Made by a program: the position numbers and the translations under genes. Below, piece after piece: positions 34,480 to 45,802 of a stretch of 64,000 nucleotides of DNA. The notes under the pieces are model-generated. The model ran no database searches and was not told the origin of the DNA. It was given only the letters and a program-made list of their open reading frames with translations. The DNA lies in contig CM055884.1 of NCBI GenBank assembly GCA_029582165.1, positions 18,197,037 through 18,261,036 of the forward strand, written 5' to 3'. Source of the DNA: Portulaca oleracea (lineage: Eukaryota > Streptophyta > Magnoliopsida > Caryophyllales > Portulacaceae). How positions within the stretch are numbered: position 1 is the stretch's first letter; each line of letters begins with the position of its first letter.

Positions 34480-34786
34480 CGGCGACTGATAGCTAGCGAC
34501 CGATACCGTACCAGTCGCTGGCTCAGCGAGCGATAAAAAGTCAGACGAAATTAATGTTACGGTTGACGTACTTATTGAGCCGCACGACCGATACCCAGCG
34601 ACCGATATGGTATCGGTCCCAGGCTCAGCGACCGTTAAAGAGAAACTTGCGACCGATACCGTATCGGTCGCCACATAGCGACAAATATGGTATCGGTCGC
34701 TGCCTATCAGTCGCCCGTGTCAATACGAGCGACCGATACCTATCGGTCGCTTAAGTCGGTCGCCCCAAACGTTTCATGTTGTAGTG
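34480..34786. repeat. CACTA subterminal repeats, right end
   Basis: Same motif family as the left end (GCGACCGATAC and TATCGGTCGC), about twelve copies, arranged in both orientations. The motif core is shared but the linkers differ from the left end. Confidence 0.85.
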
Positions 34787-34789
34787 TAA

Positions 34790-35171
34790 GCTTGACCTTC
34801 TTCTCTTCAGATATCTCCTTCAAATCAAAGACCCTTTCCACAGTCTGCAGCCAGTCCAAGAACACTTCAGTGTCCAGCTGACCTTCAAATTCAGGAATTT
34901 CCACTTAAAAATCTAATTTGTCGTCCAGTCCAGCCTTCTTTGGCCTAGACTTAACTTTTTTACTTCCACTGGGACCCTCTTCTTCAGCAAAAGGATTGAT
35001 GGAATAAGTACTTTCTTCTTCTTCATACTCAAACTCATCCTTCAAGTTCTGCTTCTTCAAATACAAATAGTTCTTCAGCTAATCAATAAGATATTGAACA
35101 TGTTTTTCCAGCTTAGCTTTCTCCCTAAGAGCTTGTTCAGCCACCTCCTGGGCAGTCTTACTAGCAGACAT
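34790..35171 (-). pseudogene. Gypsy gag, N-terminal part
   Basis: Minus-strand frame from the ATG at 35171 reads MSASKTAQEVAEQALREKAK and continues through an acidic stretch (EFEYEEEEST) to VEIPEFEGQLDTEVFLDWLQ and TVERVFDLKEISEEKKVKL, the typical start of the retrotransposon Gag domain. Gag forms the particle around the element RNA. In-frame stops occur after QYLID and after DDKLDF. The gene is cut at 34790 by the CACTA insertion and continues at 24799 with LKLKKHASIWWSNLQKR, which restores the expected order. Confidence 0.85.
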
Positions 35172-35209
35172 CTTGTAACCAGCAAGAAGCTCACCAAGAA
35201 AGTCACACA

Positions 35210-35221
35210 GCTCTGATACCA
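35210..35221 (-). other. Gypsy primer-binding site (tRNA-Met type)
   Basis: Minus-strand TGGTATCAGAGC, four bases inside the 5' LTR, matching the complement of the initiator tRNA-Met 3' end. Confidence 0.85.
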
Positions 35222-35225
35222 AAGC

Positions 35226-36468
35226 TGATGTATGTGCAACTCAACATAATCAGAGTGCACTTGAGCTGGACAACACCAAAGGCCCTCCCTGACCTTGTTT
35301 GTTATACCAAAGCTTTTCTTAGGGATGGAAAAGCATCAAGGAGTGAAAAACAAAGGAAAAACAAATAAACATGTGTATCTAACTGATACAGACCACACCA
35401 CAGCAGGAAAACACAAGGGCAAAACTCAGGCTATGCATTGGATACAGTCCACACCATCAGAACACAATCTGAGCTCTACTTAACACCTGCTAAGCTTGCC
35501 AAAGCTTAGTTACAAACAAGTAGAAAGAATTGAGAGTTTTAGAGGCACTCACAGACCCACAGGAGCAAGCTCTACTGATTTCATTAACATTCACTATTCC
35601 ATTGATGAAAAATGAAGCCATAGTTTGATATTATACAAGACTGTCTTCTAACCGAGCTATTAAGGTTTCCTAAGCGGGAAGAAACCTCTAAACTATTACT
35701 AAGCTCAATTAACAGGCCTAATTGAGCTGCTTAAGACTAATACAAAATATAATTACATCATATTGTATCAAAGAAAAAGTAAAATAAAAACAAAAGTTGC
35801 TGGCTAGTTCTGATTGGGCCAGCAGCTGCTTCCTTCTGCCTTAGTCATGCTTCCACTGAGTTAATTAAATCATCTTTGGCTGCTGAGAATAGCTGATCAT
35901 ATTAACTAACTAAGGCACTCGATCATTAAAGGGGAAAATGACCAAATGACCTTGTCAATGCTGAAAATACCAAAACTGTCCAGCTACTTGATGTTGCTTG
36001 CACTGTCTAAGCAAATTGGCTGTAGCAAATGTCCTGGAACAGCAAACACTTGCACTCCTCGATCAGTGCACATACTTAAGCCAAAGACTACATAGAACCC
36101 ACTAAATGCCATTGACATGTCTTCTGCAGCTTGCATTTGACCTTGAAACAGACATGAACCCTGATTTCACAGGATGGGGTTCTGCCAAGGTCCAATTGCA
36201 TCAATTGGACTTTGGTTCTTAATGCCAAAGCTGCCCTTTGCACAGGCTCTAGGGATGATCAACTTGCTGCCCTTCAATGCTTCAAAACTCCCCTAAGACC
36301 TGTCTGTCATGGCTCTCCTATGCTTGTTGTAAGAGGGACTTAATCCCTCTTGAGTTTCCAGCCAGGTCCAGGTTTGCAAAAGACTTGCTGAAACTCTCAG
36401 GACAGAAAGTTCTCCCTTAGTCCCTTGGAATGTCCATGAGCAATGCTGGTGTAGATGGACCTCCATCA
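35226..36468 (-). repeat. Gypsy 5' LTR
   Basis: Right copy of the same LTR. It is followed by the target repeat TTTTT and preceded on its left by the primer site, so it is the 5' LTR of a minus-strand element. Confidence 0.9.
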
Positions 36469-36473
36469 TTTTT

Positions 36474-36798
36474 CCTCTAGAGTGGGCAATACTGCTTTCG
36501 ATCTGTCATACAGGTGGCAAAATCCCGCTGCAATTTTGCAAGGCATGCTATGGTCGTAAATCATAATTCAGTGTAAACCAATTTCTTCAGTACACTTTAC
36601 AAAAACGATTAAGAATAAATCAAACAAGGTCAAAGAGTAACTAATCCAAGTTTACACGTTATGTACTACAGTGACACCATACACAGTGTCTACTAATTAC
36701 TGCCATAATCATTCCAATCTTAACATCAATAAGGTCTAGCTCCCACGAATTATAAATGGCGGTTTACTGTTAATAATACAAAAGGTTTAGTTAACCAA
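36474..36798. other. Intergenic DNA, no gene seen
   Basis: The flank to the right of the Gypsy element. No recognisable coding, RNA or repeat feature. Confidence 0.4.
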
Positions 36799-37798
36799 CA
36801 TTTTGGGTAAAAAATAGATTGTGTTCCCGGGAGCACAATACTCCATGAGCCCAACTCTCTTTTTTTTTTCTTCTTTTTTTAAATCAGCCTTTTTTTATTT
36901 TAATACAAATTTATTTTAAATTTGTGGTTTAATTTATTTATATCTTTTATTTATTTATTTATTAAAAGTTTTTGAAGTTTCATTACATTTTTTTTGTATT
37001 TTTTAAAATTTTCTTCAATATATTTTATAATGAGCATTGTCATTATAGGTTATGAGCATTATAATTATGCTTGATGAGCATTATGGTTTTATGTAATAAG
37101 CATTGTAGTTATAGGTAATGAGCATTGTAGTAATAGGTAATGAGCATTATGGTTTTATGTAATGAGCATTTAGGTAATGAGCATTGTAGCTTAGCTTGAT
37201 GAGCATTATAGTTTCATGTAATGAGCATTGTCATTATAGGTATGAGCATTGTAGTTCTGCTTTGATGAGCATTATGGTTTCATGTAATGAGCATTGTCGT
37301 TATAGGTTTTATGAGCATTGTAATTATGCTTGATGAGCATTATGGTTTTATGTAATGAGCATAATAGTTATAAGTTATGAGCATAGTAGTTGTATGGTAT
37401 GAGCATTGGTGTAGAGGCTTATGAGCATAATAATTATAAGTTATGAGCATAGTAGTTGTACAATATGAGCATTGGTGTAGAGACTTATGAGCGTTGGCCT
37501 TATAGGTTATGAGCATAATAGTTATAATTTATGAGCATAATAATTAGTAGTTAAGGCTTATGAGCATTAACATTGTAGGTTATAAATATTATAGTAAATT
37601 TTGAACATCCATATATTGGTTTATAAACATTATAATTTAACTTTATGAACATTCATATATTAAAAAATAAAAAAGTCCAACGCAAAATGTTTTAAAATAT
37701 AATATTATATAAAAAAATAAAAAAATAAAAAAAAAGGTTGAATGGGCGCACCATGCACCATGCACCCGGGTGCATGGTCGTCCCACTGCATTTTGGGT
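36799..37798. mobile_element. Unclassified 980-bp element with GAGCATT minisatellite and 10-bp flanking repeats
   Basis: CATTTTGGGT occurs at 36799-36808 and 37789-37798, directly flanking 980 bp that look foreign to the surroundings. The two ends share a CCCGGG-centred motif in inverted orientation (GTGTTCCCGGGAGCACAAT near 36830; TGCACCCGGGTGCATGG near 37761), so poorly conserved inverted termini are possible. A 9-11 bp target duplication would suit a Mutator-like non-autonomous element. There is no coding capacity. Confidence 0.5.
37030..37580. repeat. GAGCATT minisatellite
   Basis: About 25 degenerate units of 18-25 bp with the core ATGAGCATTGTAGTTATAGG or ATGAGCATTATGGTTTTATG, all in one orientation. 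Confidence 0.92.
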
Positions 37799-37824
37799 GT
37801 TTTTCTTTGGAAAGAAAATGATCT

Positions 37825-37970
37825 GAGGTCTTTTTTTTCAGCCCACAAATTTTAAAGTCCTTTTTTTTATTTATCTGATAAATCATAGGGTCTAAAAAAT
37901 TAACAATGAAACTAAGATTCCAAAAAATAAATTACCATAATACTTCGGGATCCAAAATGCAAACTACCCA
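37825..37970. repeat. Diverged half of a Mutator-type MITE
   Basis: Matches one arm of the MITE at 44712-45269 (CCCACAAATTTTAAAGTCCT; TAATACTTCGGGATCCAAAA) with many changes. The other arm is not seen nearby. Confidence 0.65.
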
Positions 37971-38059
37971 AATGATCTCGGAGGAAATAGTTTTCTAACA
38001 CAATGACTTTCAAAAGAAATGATATTTCATGTTAAATTTTCCCTTATTTGGTAATGGAC

Positions 38060-38900
38060 AAATCATATTTCAAAAAATGATGATATAAGTCGACATAAGT
38101 GACCATATATGTTAAAAATGAAAATAGTTGAAGGTCAAAATTTATTATTGAGCTTTTTTTCACTCTATCCTATCATATCATAAACTTTCGATTGAAACAA
38201 CTAAATTTGAATTTTGCTTAAAGGTTTTATTTAGTTTTAACTGTAAAAAATGTTGATATGTGTGGCGATAATTAAATATTACCAGCAGATAAAAATATTT
38301 TGAGCTCAAAATTCATATTTGAGCTTTTTTAAATCAATTCTATCCTAATGTAAAATTTCGAGGCAAATTAATTAAATTGAATTTTACTTTTAAGTTTCAG
38401 TCAAATCTAACAACAAAAAATATCAATATAAGTGACGATATATGTTATAAATGAAAATATTTGGAGTTTAAAATTCATATATGCGCTTTTTTCAATCAAT
38501 TCTATCATATTGTAAAGTTTCGAGAAAAACCGATGAAATTGAATTTTGATATTAAATCTCAGTCATATTTAACAGCAAAAATATCGACAAAACTGGCGAT
38601 ATATGTTACAAATAAAAATATTTGAAGTTCAGAACACATATTTGAGCTCTTTTTTTACTCCATACGATCATATCATAAACTTTCAATTCCAGTTAAATTT
38701 GAATTTTTAAAGTTTGATTTAGTTTTAGTGGCAAAATACTTTGGGCATATGTCGTGATAAATGTTATCAGATAAAAATATGTCGAGTTAAAAACTCATAT
38801 TTGAGCTTTTTTAAATCAATTCTATATTATTACAAAATTTCAAACCAAGTCGTTTTAATTGAATTTTGCCCTTAAATTTCAGTTAGATTTAACAATGAAA
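38060..38900. repeat. Satellite-like tandem array, about 160-175 bp unit
   Basis: Five successive degenerate copies. The phrase CATATTTGAGCTTTTTTAAA (variants) followed by TCATATCATAAACTTTCGA recurs near 38150, 38325, 38484, 38645 and 38805. The units diverge strongly, so the array is old. The 160-180 bp period is typical of plant satellites, but only five copies are present. Confidence 0.75.
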
Positions 38901-39478
38901 ATCGATCTAATAATTAAGGGTAGAAAACATTCTTCTTAAGTTGAACAAAAGAAGTTAATTTCATTCCTTTAGGGCAAAATAATTTCGAAAACGTTTCTTT
39001 GCACCAAACACTAAGAAGTTGAGAAAACATTTTTTTGGAAAAATATTTTCTCTCGATCCTACCAAACACACTCTAAATAGAAATATATTAAATTGATAAA
39101 AATTGTATCAATTATTATAAAGTTAATGATTTCTAAAATCATTTACTTAGACCAAAAATATAAATTTTTTATTAAAATAAAGATGAAAAAATTATAAGGA
39201 ATAAAAAATTCAGCCTCTTTTTAATAAATAAATAAGAAGGGTTGAGGGAGTATTTGATTTTATGCATGTGATTGTTGATTGGGAAATTGCGGGAAATTGG
39301 GAATCGCAATTTCTGCCAAGTGCAGAGCTAGGGAAAGGAAAAAGGCCTCAATCCAAACATAACCCATTCCGTATCATGCTGCGTACTTTGCTTTGGTCCA
39401 ATTGGGAGTCACCAACAACTATAGATTTTGAGTTCCGCAATTTCTACTCTATCAAGTGTTTACTAATAATATCTCTAT
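38901..39478. other. Intergenic DNA, no gene seen
   Basis: No supported feature. The 84-residue plus-strand frame from 39262 has no recognisable motif. Confidence 0.4.
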
Positions 39479-39743
39479 CGAGTACCACCTCTCTTACAAA
39501 ATATTTGTCATCCTAACTAATTTCATTATCCTAATTTGTTTGTCACTTTTACAATTCTAACAATTGTTATTTTCTTTTTATCCTTAACTAATATTTTGTT
39601 TACTTTTTACAATTTCAACAAATATTATTCTCAATTAATACAAGGGTAATTTGAGAAAATTATAAATTTTTCACCTTAATTGCAATGTGTCTTAGTTTTC
39701 CCAAGTTAAGTAATTTGACAAAGATAATGGAACGGAGGTAGCA
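39479..39743. mobile_element. Stowaway-like (Tc1/mariner) MITE
   Basis: The right end reads ATAATGGAACGGAGGTAG, the common inverted form of the CTCCCTCCGTTCC terminus of plant Stowaway MITEs. The left end TACCACCTCTCTTACAAAAT is a weaker match. The interior is AT-rich (TTTGTCATCCTAAC; TAATTTGACAAAGATAATGG) and non-coding. The TA target site is plausible at both ends but not diagnostic. Confidence 0.55.
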
Positions 39744-40012
39744 TTTACTAATTACAGACTATGTGTTTTATGGCCAGAGATATCGGCCCTCGAGGGAAAA
39801 TAATATATGTAAGGGCAATGCTAAAATCCCTTTTGACAAACCCCTATTAGTTGTTGGTTATTGATTATTTAGACAAATTGTTTGTATTAAATGTTTGGAC
39901 TATTTATTTAAAAATTGTGCTCCATAAAATTAATTGTACGTTTTTGATAAAATATTTGTTCAAATTTCATTTATACTCTTTATCATCATTTTTAACATAG
40001 TCCGCATTAATT

Positions 40013-40204
40013 TTTTTTTTACAATGGTAAGCCGAGTCACCCACTAGGCCCCCCTATCTCAGAGAAAGCCCAATGAGTCCACCAGCCCATGGGGAAGGGG
40101 GATAAATCAGGCATACACGCCTGTTGCTGCTCCTAGGGATCGATCCCGGGATCTGTGGTATACCACAGTGTAGCTCATACAAAATGAGCTAAGAGCTCAT
40201 TGGT
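40013..40204 (-). mobile_element. SINE, minus strand, with 16-bp target duplication
   Basis: Perfect 16-bp repeats ATAGTCCGCATTAATT flank it (39997-40012 and 40205-40220). On the minus strand the element starts ACCAATGAGCTCTTAGC, has GGGATCGATCCC resembling a polymerase III B box (about 40136-40147), and ends in TTACCATTGT followed by an A run at 40013-40020. A long variable duplication plus a 3' A tail is typical of LINE-driven SINE insertion. Confidence 0.85.
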
Positions 40205-40369
40205 ATAGTCCGCATTAATTACATTTATGATAACATATGTAATTTTTAACAAATTTTAGGTTAAATGATAATTTATACAAACAACCAATTTGCGTTTTGT
40301 TAGGATGTTCCTTTCAACCTATTGGAAATCCGCATATTTGATCCAATCAATAAACTGAACAGGTTGTTT

Positions 40370-40960
40370 ATCACATACCTGTTTAGGCTATGTTCTTTAA
40401 TGCGGTGGGTTGCGGTACGGTATCACACTGCACCACACTCTTTAATTTCTACCACACTTCACCACATGGTCCACACCATACCATTTCTACTTTTACAATA
40501 AATCTTAAATTTTTTTTTTATATGTAACGACCCGAAAATTCAATTATAAATTTAAACGGTCAAAGCCTAACGTTGACTAACATTAAAACCGGAAGTCTCA
40601 TTTTAAATAAGCATTACTAATGTATCCCAAACGAATACAAGGCAAGAAAGAGAAGAAATCTAAACGGTCATATACCTGTTTAGGCCATGTTCTTTAATGC
40701 GATGGGTTGCGGTACGGTATCACACTGCACCACACTCTTTAATTTCTACAACACTTCACCACATGGTCCACATCATACCATTTCTACTTTTACAATAAAT
40801 CTTAAATTTTTTTTATAAGTAACGGCTCGAAAATTCAATTATAAATTTACACGGTCAAAGCCTAAACGTTGACTAACATTAAAACCGGAAGTCTCATTTT
40901 AAATAAGCATTACTAACGTATCCCCAAACGAATACAAGATAAGAAAGAGAAGAAATAAAT
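40370..40960. repeat. 296-bp tandem duplication spanning an LTR edge
   Basis: 40370-40665 and 40666-40960 are direct copies. Each holds about 150 bp of flank (TTCTTTAATGCGGTGGGTTG or TTCTTTAATGCGATGGGTTG, then CACCACACTCTTTAATTTCT) and the first 140 bp of the LTR beginning TGTAACGACCCG (40523) or its mutated copy AGTAACGGCTCG (40818). The join lies after TCTAAACGGTCAT at about 40666. Confidence 0.88.
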
Positions 40961-41410
40961 ACGAAAACTGTACTTCAATTTATTAAAACAACTTCTTTGA
41001 TTCAACCAACATAAAGAAATAACAATTAACGAATCCAAGTCTAAACATAACAATCTAAACTTTTATCCTCAAATCTAAACTTCTAAACTATCAACCTTGC
41101 TTCAAATTCCAGTTCCCAGCATAGAAATTTTCACCTGAAAACAAAACATTTAAAAAGATGAGGACTTAATAATGTCTAACTATAACCGTTAAAACAATTT
41201 AAAATCCATTTCAATTCATTTTTGGGGAAAAAGTGAACAAGTCACATCTTTTCACAAAATTAATTTTCCAACCAACCATAACCAACTTTCACATATTTAT
41301 TAAGCAGACGAACCTTTCTTATTTGGCCCTCGAAGTCCACAACTTCAAATATAATCATATCTCAATATCATCACAGTCTCAATAATACAAATGACCATTC
41401 ATTTCATACA

Positions 41411-42725
41411 TGATGTGCCTAAAACGTGTTAGGTATCTACCACAAGTGTACGGGTCTGAGTAGTATATAAATGTCGTTCTCTCTCAGGGACTTGTCTTCA
41501 ACTACGCACTAAGCTAGTTCACTACAAAGGATGCTAAGTCGATCAAAAGGTTGTGTGAATAAGAAATATAAGGAAATAAATAAGAAAGATAAATTCTTTA
41601 TAGGTTTCATAAGATAATTAAGGGAGTTTAAGGAAGCCCACTCTGGTTAATCAATCAATTACGAGGTGATTACAGTTAAGGTTGTATTGGTAGTGTCGGG
41701 GTCTATAATCTTTCTAAGGCCTTTCACAGCAATCTTTCGATTCGAGGTGAGTTACCGTGATTAGACTAAACACCTATTTTCATTGCTATTTAACTTAATC
41801 AAAGCTAAGAACTTATTATAATTGACCCTAAGTAAGAAACCATTATTTCTAAATGTTTTCTAACATATTCAATCTTCGTCTTTCCAATTCAAAATACAAA
41901 CTTTCGTTCTGATATTAAGAATCTAAACCAAGTAAGAGGAGATCAATTACTTACTATGAAAGACAAAATACAAAGATTAAACAACTGTATTAAAACCTAA
42001 AACTGAAATCACACACTATAAATTAATCAAGAAACATCGAGTTTGTCCCCAAAACGAGGAATCTAAGTACTCATGATAATAAAAACTAGGAAAACAATAA
42101 CGAAAACTAAATAACAAAACATAAGAAAAATAGAGAATAAACCAAACATCTGAGTCGTCGTGAAGTTGTCGCTGTTGGTGGGCAATGTGGGCGCTGGTGA
42201 GGGACGAAGGCACGCTGATGGGCGATGCAACGCTGCCAGCGTGCACTTGGGATGGGCAGCGTGTGATGTTGCTGCTGTCGTGCTAATGGAGGAAGCGTCC
42301 TGTTGTGTGTGTTGCTTGCTGAGCGTTGGTGATGGATGTTTTAACGCTGGCAGTGGGGTGTAAATGCGTGTGATGCAGCTGCTGTTGGGAACGTATGCAT
42401 GATACTGTTGCTAGAATTTTGCTGCTCTACTTCTCTTTCTCTTCATCTTTCCTTTAATTCTCTAACTCTATTTCTTTCTTTCAATTTCTTCTCCATATCT
42501 TCTCCTTCTCTTATTTCTAATTCTTCAAATCTCTTTCTTTTCTTCAATTTCTTCACCATTTCTTACTTTTTAGGGGGATTTTACTAAAATCTGCAAAACA
42601 AACCAATTCTCGACCAAGTGAAGAATATTGCATAAATTGATATAAAAACACTAGATTATATTAGAAAATTGACTAAAATATACAAGTTAATTACCTAATA
42701 AATACTATAAAATATTCATTTATCA
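41411..42725 (-). repeat. 3' LTR of the nested element (shorter copy)
   Basis: 1315 bp. It lacks about 390 bp present in the right LTR between ACATCTGAGTCGTCG (about 42148-42162) and TGAAGTTGTCGCTG. Otherwise it is closely similar. Confidence 0.88.
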
Positions 42726-42738
42726 AATCCCCCCATGC

Positions 42739-44711
42739 TTAGCTCTTGCTTGTCCTCAAGCAAGTTTGACTTAAGGACAGTAGGGAGAGAAGAAAGACTC
42801 AAACAAAAAGGAAAAGGATTGAGGAAGAAAAAGGAAAAAGAAGAAAAAGAAACAAAGAGATTTAGCGTTAGGGTTACAAATACAATTAAACACCCCCTCA
42901 GGCTAACCAAATCAGCACATTAGTTTATCAAGCGAATACCAAGATAAATCTGGAACAGAACAAAATCAGTGCAAAATAGACAGAATAAAGTTTTCAAAAT
43001 TAAGTAAGAGAACAAGTACTTTAGATGCGAAAAATCACCAACAGTCTTAAGATAAATGCAAATATGCGCTGTTGGTTATGGACGTAGGTTAGTCGAAGAG
43101 CAAACCTCACTTTCAGGGTAAAGTGGAAACACTCTAACTCTCTATTTTTATTTATTTAAGTGGGTATTCTCTTACTCATACCAAAAGAAGCGACCTACCA
43201 TAAGCTTGGTAAGAATCTCGCTCTCCACTGCTACAATGCAAATACACAAGTGACAATCAAGAGGACTTTTCGGGGTTGTAACGAGGCTTAGGCTAGGGGA
43301 AAGGAGTAGTAATATTTAGGTATGAGCAGTTTAAAGAGCCATGCTTGGATCGATTTTCTACAAAGATCTGCTCTCAATCTCACCTTCTTGCTTAATTTTT
43401 GCAAGGAACTCACTTTTCTCACTCATCATTATCGAACACCTCATCAAAATTTTTCGGACGGAAGGCTTTCTCAAATAAATCCCTTTTGATCACCCTTTTC
43501 TTTAGAACATCTTTTCTCATTTTTTAATCTAATTTTCTACTTCTCTTTTTGGGCGGGTGATCAAGGGAGAAGGAACATGAATATATAAACTTAGCTTCGA
43601 CCTCAATATATGTCAAAAGAACATCATAACCAATTGGCTAACTCAAAATTATTGGGTAATATAATGCGTCCCAATTCAATCAAAATCAAAATTCATACCC
43701 CAACATCTCAATTCCATTTGTAGCAACACCGAACCAATTTTCGCTCTCGGAGTAATGAACTCTCACACATCCAAGCAAGGTAAAGGGTAGGAATTAATAA
43801 AGGCCAAGGCTTGTATCGTCAGGGTTTCATCACAAAAAGAAAGGTAATCAAAGGCTAGTCGGGTCTAAAGAACGGTAATTATATTAGTAGGAGGCTGTTT
43901 GGCTATGTAGTTCAACAAATAAAAAAATGAATGCCTCAATCACTTTGCCACAACGTGCAATGCAAAGATGGAGTCTCAAGCAAGATGCAAAACAAGTTCT
44001 AGAGGTGCAACTAATGGTGGAGTCACTCAAGAAATCAAGGAATTGATAAAAATGATCAATTCACACTTTTAGGCTATGTGGACTCATGGGATAAGGCTCA
44101 ATCAACTAAACCAAGCACAAAGATTTACGGCACGCATATTTACACTTAATAAGATAGTCAAAGCAGTTAAACACACTTTTCATAACTTGTCCCAAAATCA
44201 GAAGATCTGCAAAATGAGTTTAAAAACCTTTGTTCTCAACCAAACTTCTCTAGGAAAAGCAAGACAAACTAAAAGTCTAATCGGTTTACAAATCATCACC
44301 GAGGGTAACCGAGGGTGTTTCGGATTATTAATCCTAATCCTATCTTATATTTTTTTTTGTTTTTCTTATATTTTCTAATTTTTTGGTCTTTTCTAATTTT
44401 GGTGGATGCAAAACTACGAAAAGAAAGACTAAAAAAGAAAGAAAGAAAAGAAAAGAAAATCTAACATGATCTAACTAATGCAACCTAGGTGAATGCAGGT
44501 TTACCTAATCTAAAAACTAGAAAGAAAAACTCAAACAAAACACACTAAAAACATAAAGACTCAATAGGAAAACAAAAGAAAAAGAAATCAACTAAAACTC
44601 ACAAAAGGAAAAACAAGCAAAAATTTGAAAGAAAACACGAAAATAAAGCAAAAAACAAATATACATAGTATATACACCCTCCCATTCTTAAACATAACAT
44701 TGTGCTCAATG
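42739..44711 (-). other. Interior of the nested element, non-coding
   Basis: Purine/pyrimidine-biased, non-coding sequence between the polypurine tract and the MITE. Frames here are short and low complexity. Confidence 0.5.
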
Positions 44712-45269
44712 CGGTTTTTTGCATTTTGGACCCCGAAATATATGGGTATTTATTTTCTGGTCCCACAGTTTTCATTGTTTATTTTTTGGACCCTAAAGTT
44801 TATGAGTTGAATAAAAAAGGACCTTAAAGTTTGTAGGTTGAAAAAAAGGCTCGTGTACTGTTTTTCTTTTTCTTCTCATGTTTGAATTTATCTTTCGATT
44901 AGCGCCAAACTTCAGGAGTAACGTCAAAACTGATATTGAAGCTATAATACACATCTCTTATTCATGTCGGAACTAATTATACCCTGAAGTATCCAGGGTG
45001 TAAGTAATTCCGACAAGAATAAGAGAAGTGCATTACAACTTTAATATTAATTTTAACCTTAGTCCTGAAGGTTGGCGCTAATTGGGAGATAAAATCAAAC
45101 ATAGGAAGAAAAAGAAAAATAATACACGGGCCTTTTTTTCAACCTACAAAATTTAAGGTCCTTTTTTTTATTCAACCATAAACTTTAGGGTCCAAAAAAT
45201 AAACAATGAAAATCGCGGGACCAGAAAATAAATACCCCTATACTTCGGGGTCCAAAATACAAATAACCT
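44712..45269. mobile_element. Mutator-type MITE with long inverted repeats
   Basis: Perfect 9-bp duplication TGCTCAATG at 44703-44711 and 45270-45278. Arms of about 220-240 bp pair over TTTTGGACCCCGAA, GGGTATTTATTTTCTGGTCC, TTTTCATTGTTTATTTTTTG and onwards to AATTCCGAC near the centre. A 9-bp target duplication with long inverted repeats is the mark of the Mutator superfamily. Non-coding, 558 bp. Confidence 0.9.
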
Positions 45270-45802
45270 TGCTCAATGCAAAGGACACATGTAAGAGGGG
45301 AAAAGATGAAATTGTTAGCAATGTACAACTAATTCATAACAAACTTATAACAAAATTAAAACCATCAGGACTCTCTCATGCTTGCACATTACTTAACTAA
45401 CATGAAAGATTCAAGATTTCAACGTTAATCACTCAACTCTACTAATCAAGAACAGTGTATAACCAACTTGAGACTCCAAAAATAGAGGGTCGACATATCC
45501 AACTCCAAACCCTCACATTTCATTCTAATAACAAGAACACTACTTCAATTATGCACAACAACAACAAGGGTATAACACTCACCTAATTAAACAACCTAAA
45601 TATACAAGCTAGTATCAAAAACTACTCAAGCAAGGTGCACCAAACTATGAGCATGAACAATGGTGAATTGGAGTAACATATCCAAGTATAACTCATGAGA
45701 AATGCAAAAACACACAAAAAATACTAGCAAAAATTAGCCTTTAAATTTACCTAAGGATAACTCATTAAAAATAATGTTAGTTTCACAAAGAATAACCTCA
45801 TA

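Larger units (their letters stand above)
24803..34786 (-). mobile_element. CACTA (En/Spm-type) DNA transposon
   Basis: Ends read CACTACAACA (24803) and TGTTGTAGTG (to 34786), the defining CACTA termini, flanked by a 3-bp TAA duplication (24800-24802 and 34787-34789). Both ends carry many subterminal GCGACCGATA/TATCGGTCGC motifs. Two gene remnants lie on the minus strand: a TNP2-type transposase (31398 to 27802) and a second Transposase_24-type protein (about 27450 to 25492). It has inserted into the gag gene of the Gypsy element, so it is younger than that element. Stops and a frameshifting duplication show that this copy is non-autonomous now. Confidence 0.95.
16195..36468 (-). mobile_element. 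Ty3/Gypsy LTR retrotransposon, split by two insertions
   Basis: LTRs of about 1.24 kb at both ends (16195-17432 and 35226-36468) end in TG/CA and are flanked by TTTTT on both sides (16190-16194 and 36469-36473), though that duplication is low complexity. A primer site at the right LTR, a polypurine tract at the left LTR and the order gag - protease - reverse transcriptase - RNase H - integrase on the minus strand all agree. Removing the solo LTR (17952-21334) and the CACTA element (24803-34786) joins the coding parts in order and leaves an element of about 6.9 kb. Every domain has stops or frameshifts, so it is inactive. Confidence 0.92.

Noticed and set aside
40013..40204. A possible tRNA gene (B-box-like GGGATCGATCCC)
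   Set aside because: No cloverleaf can be drawn, and it has an A tail and a target duplication, so a SINE is the better explanation.
42160..42363. Ala/Val/Cys-rich frame also present at 47929-48285
   Set aside because: It is LTR sequence repeated at the two ends of one element, with no known domain.
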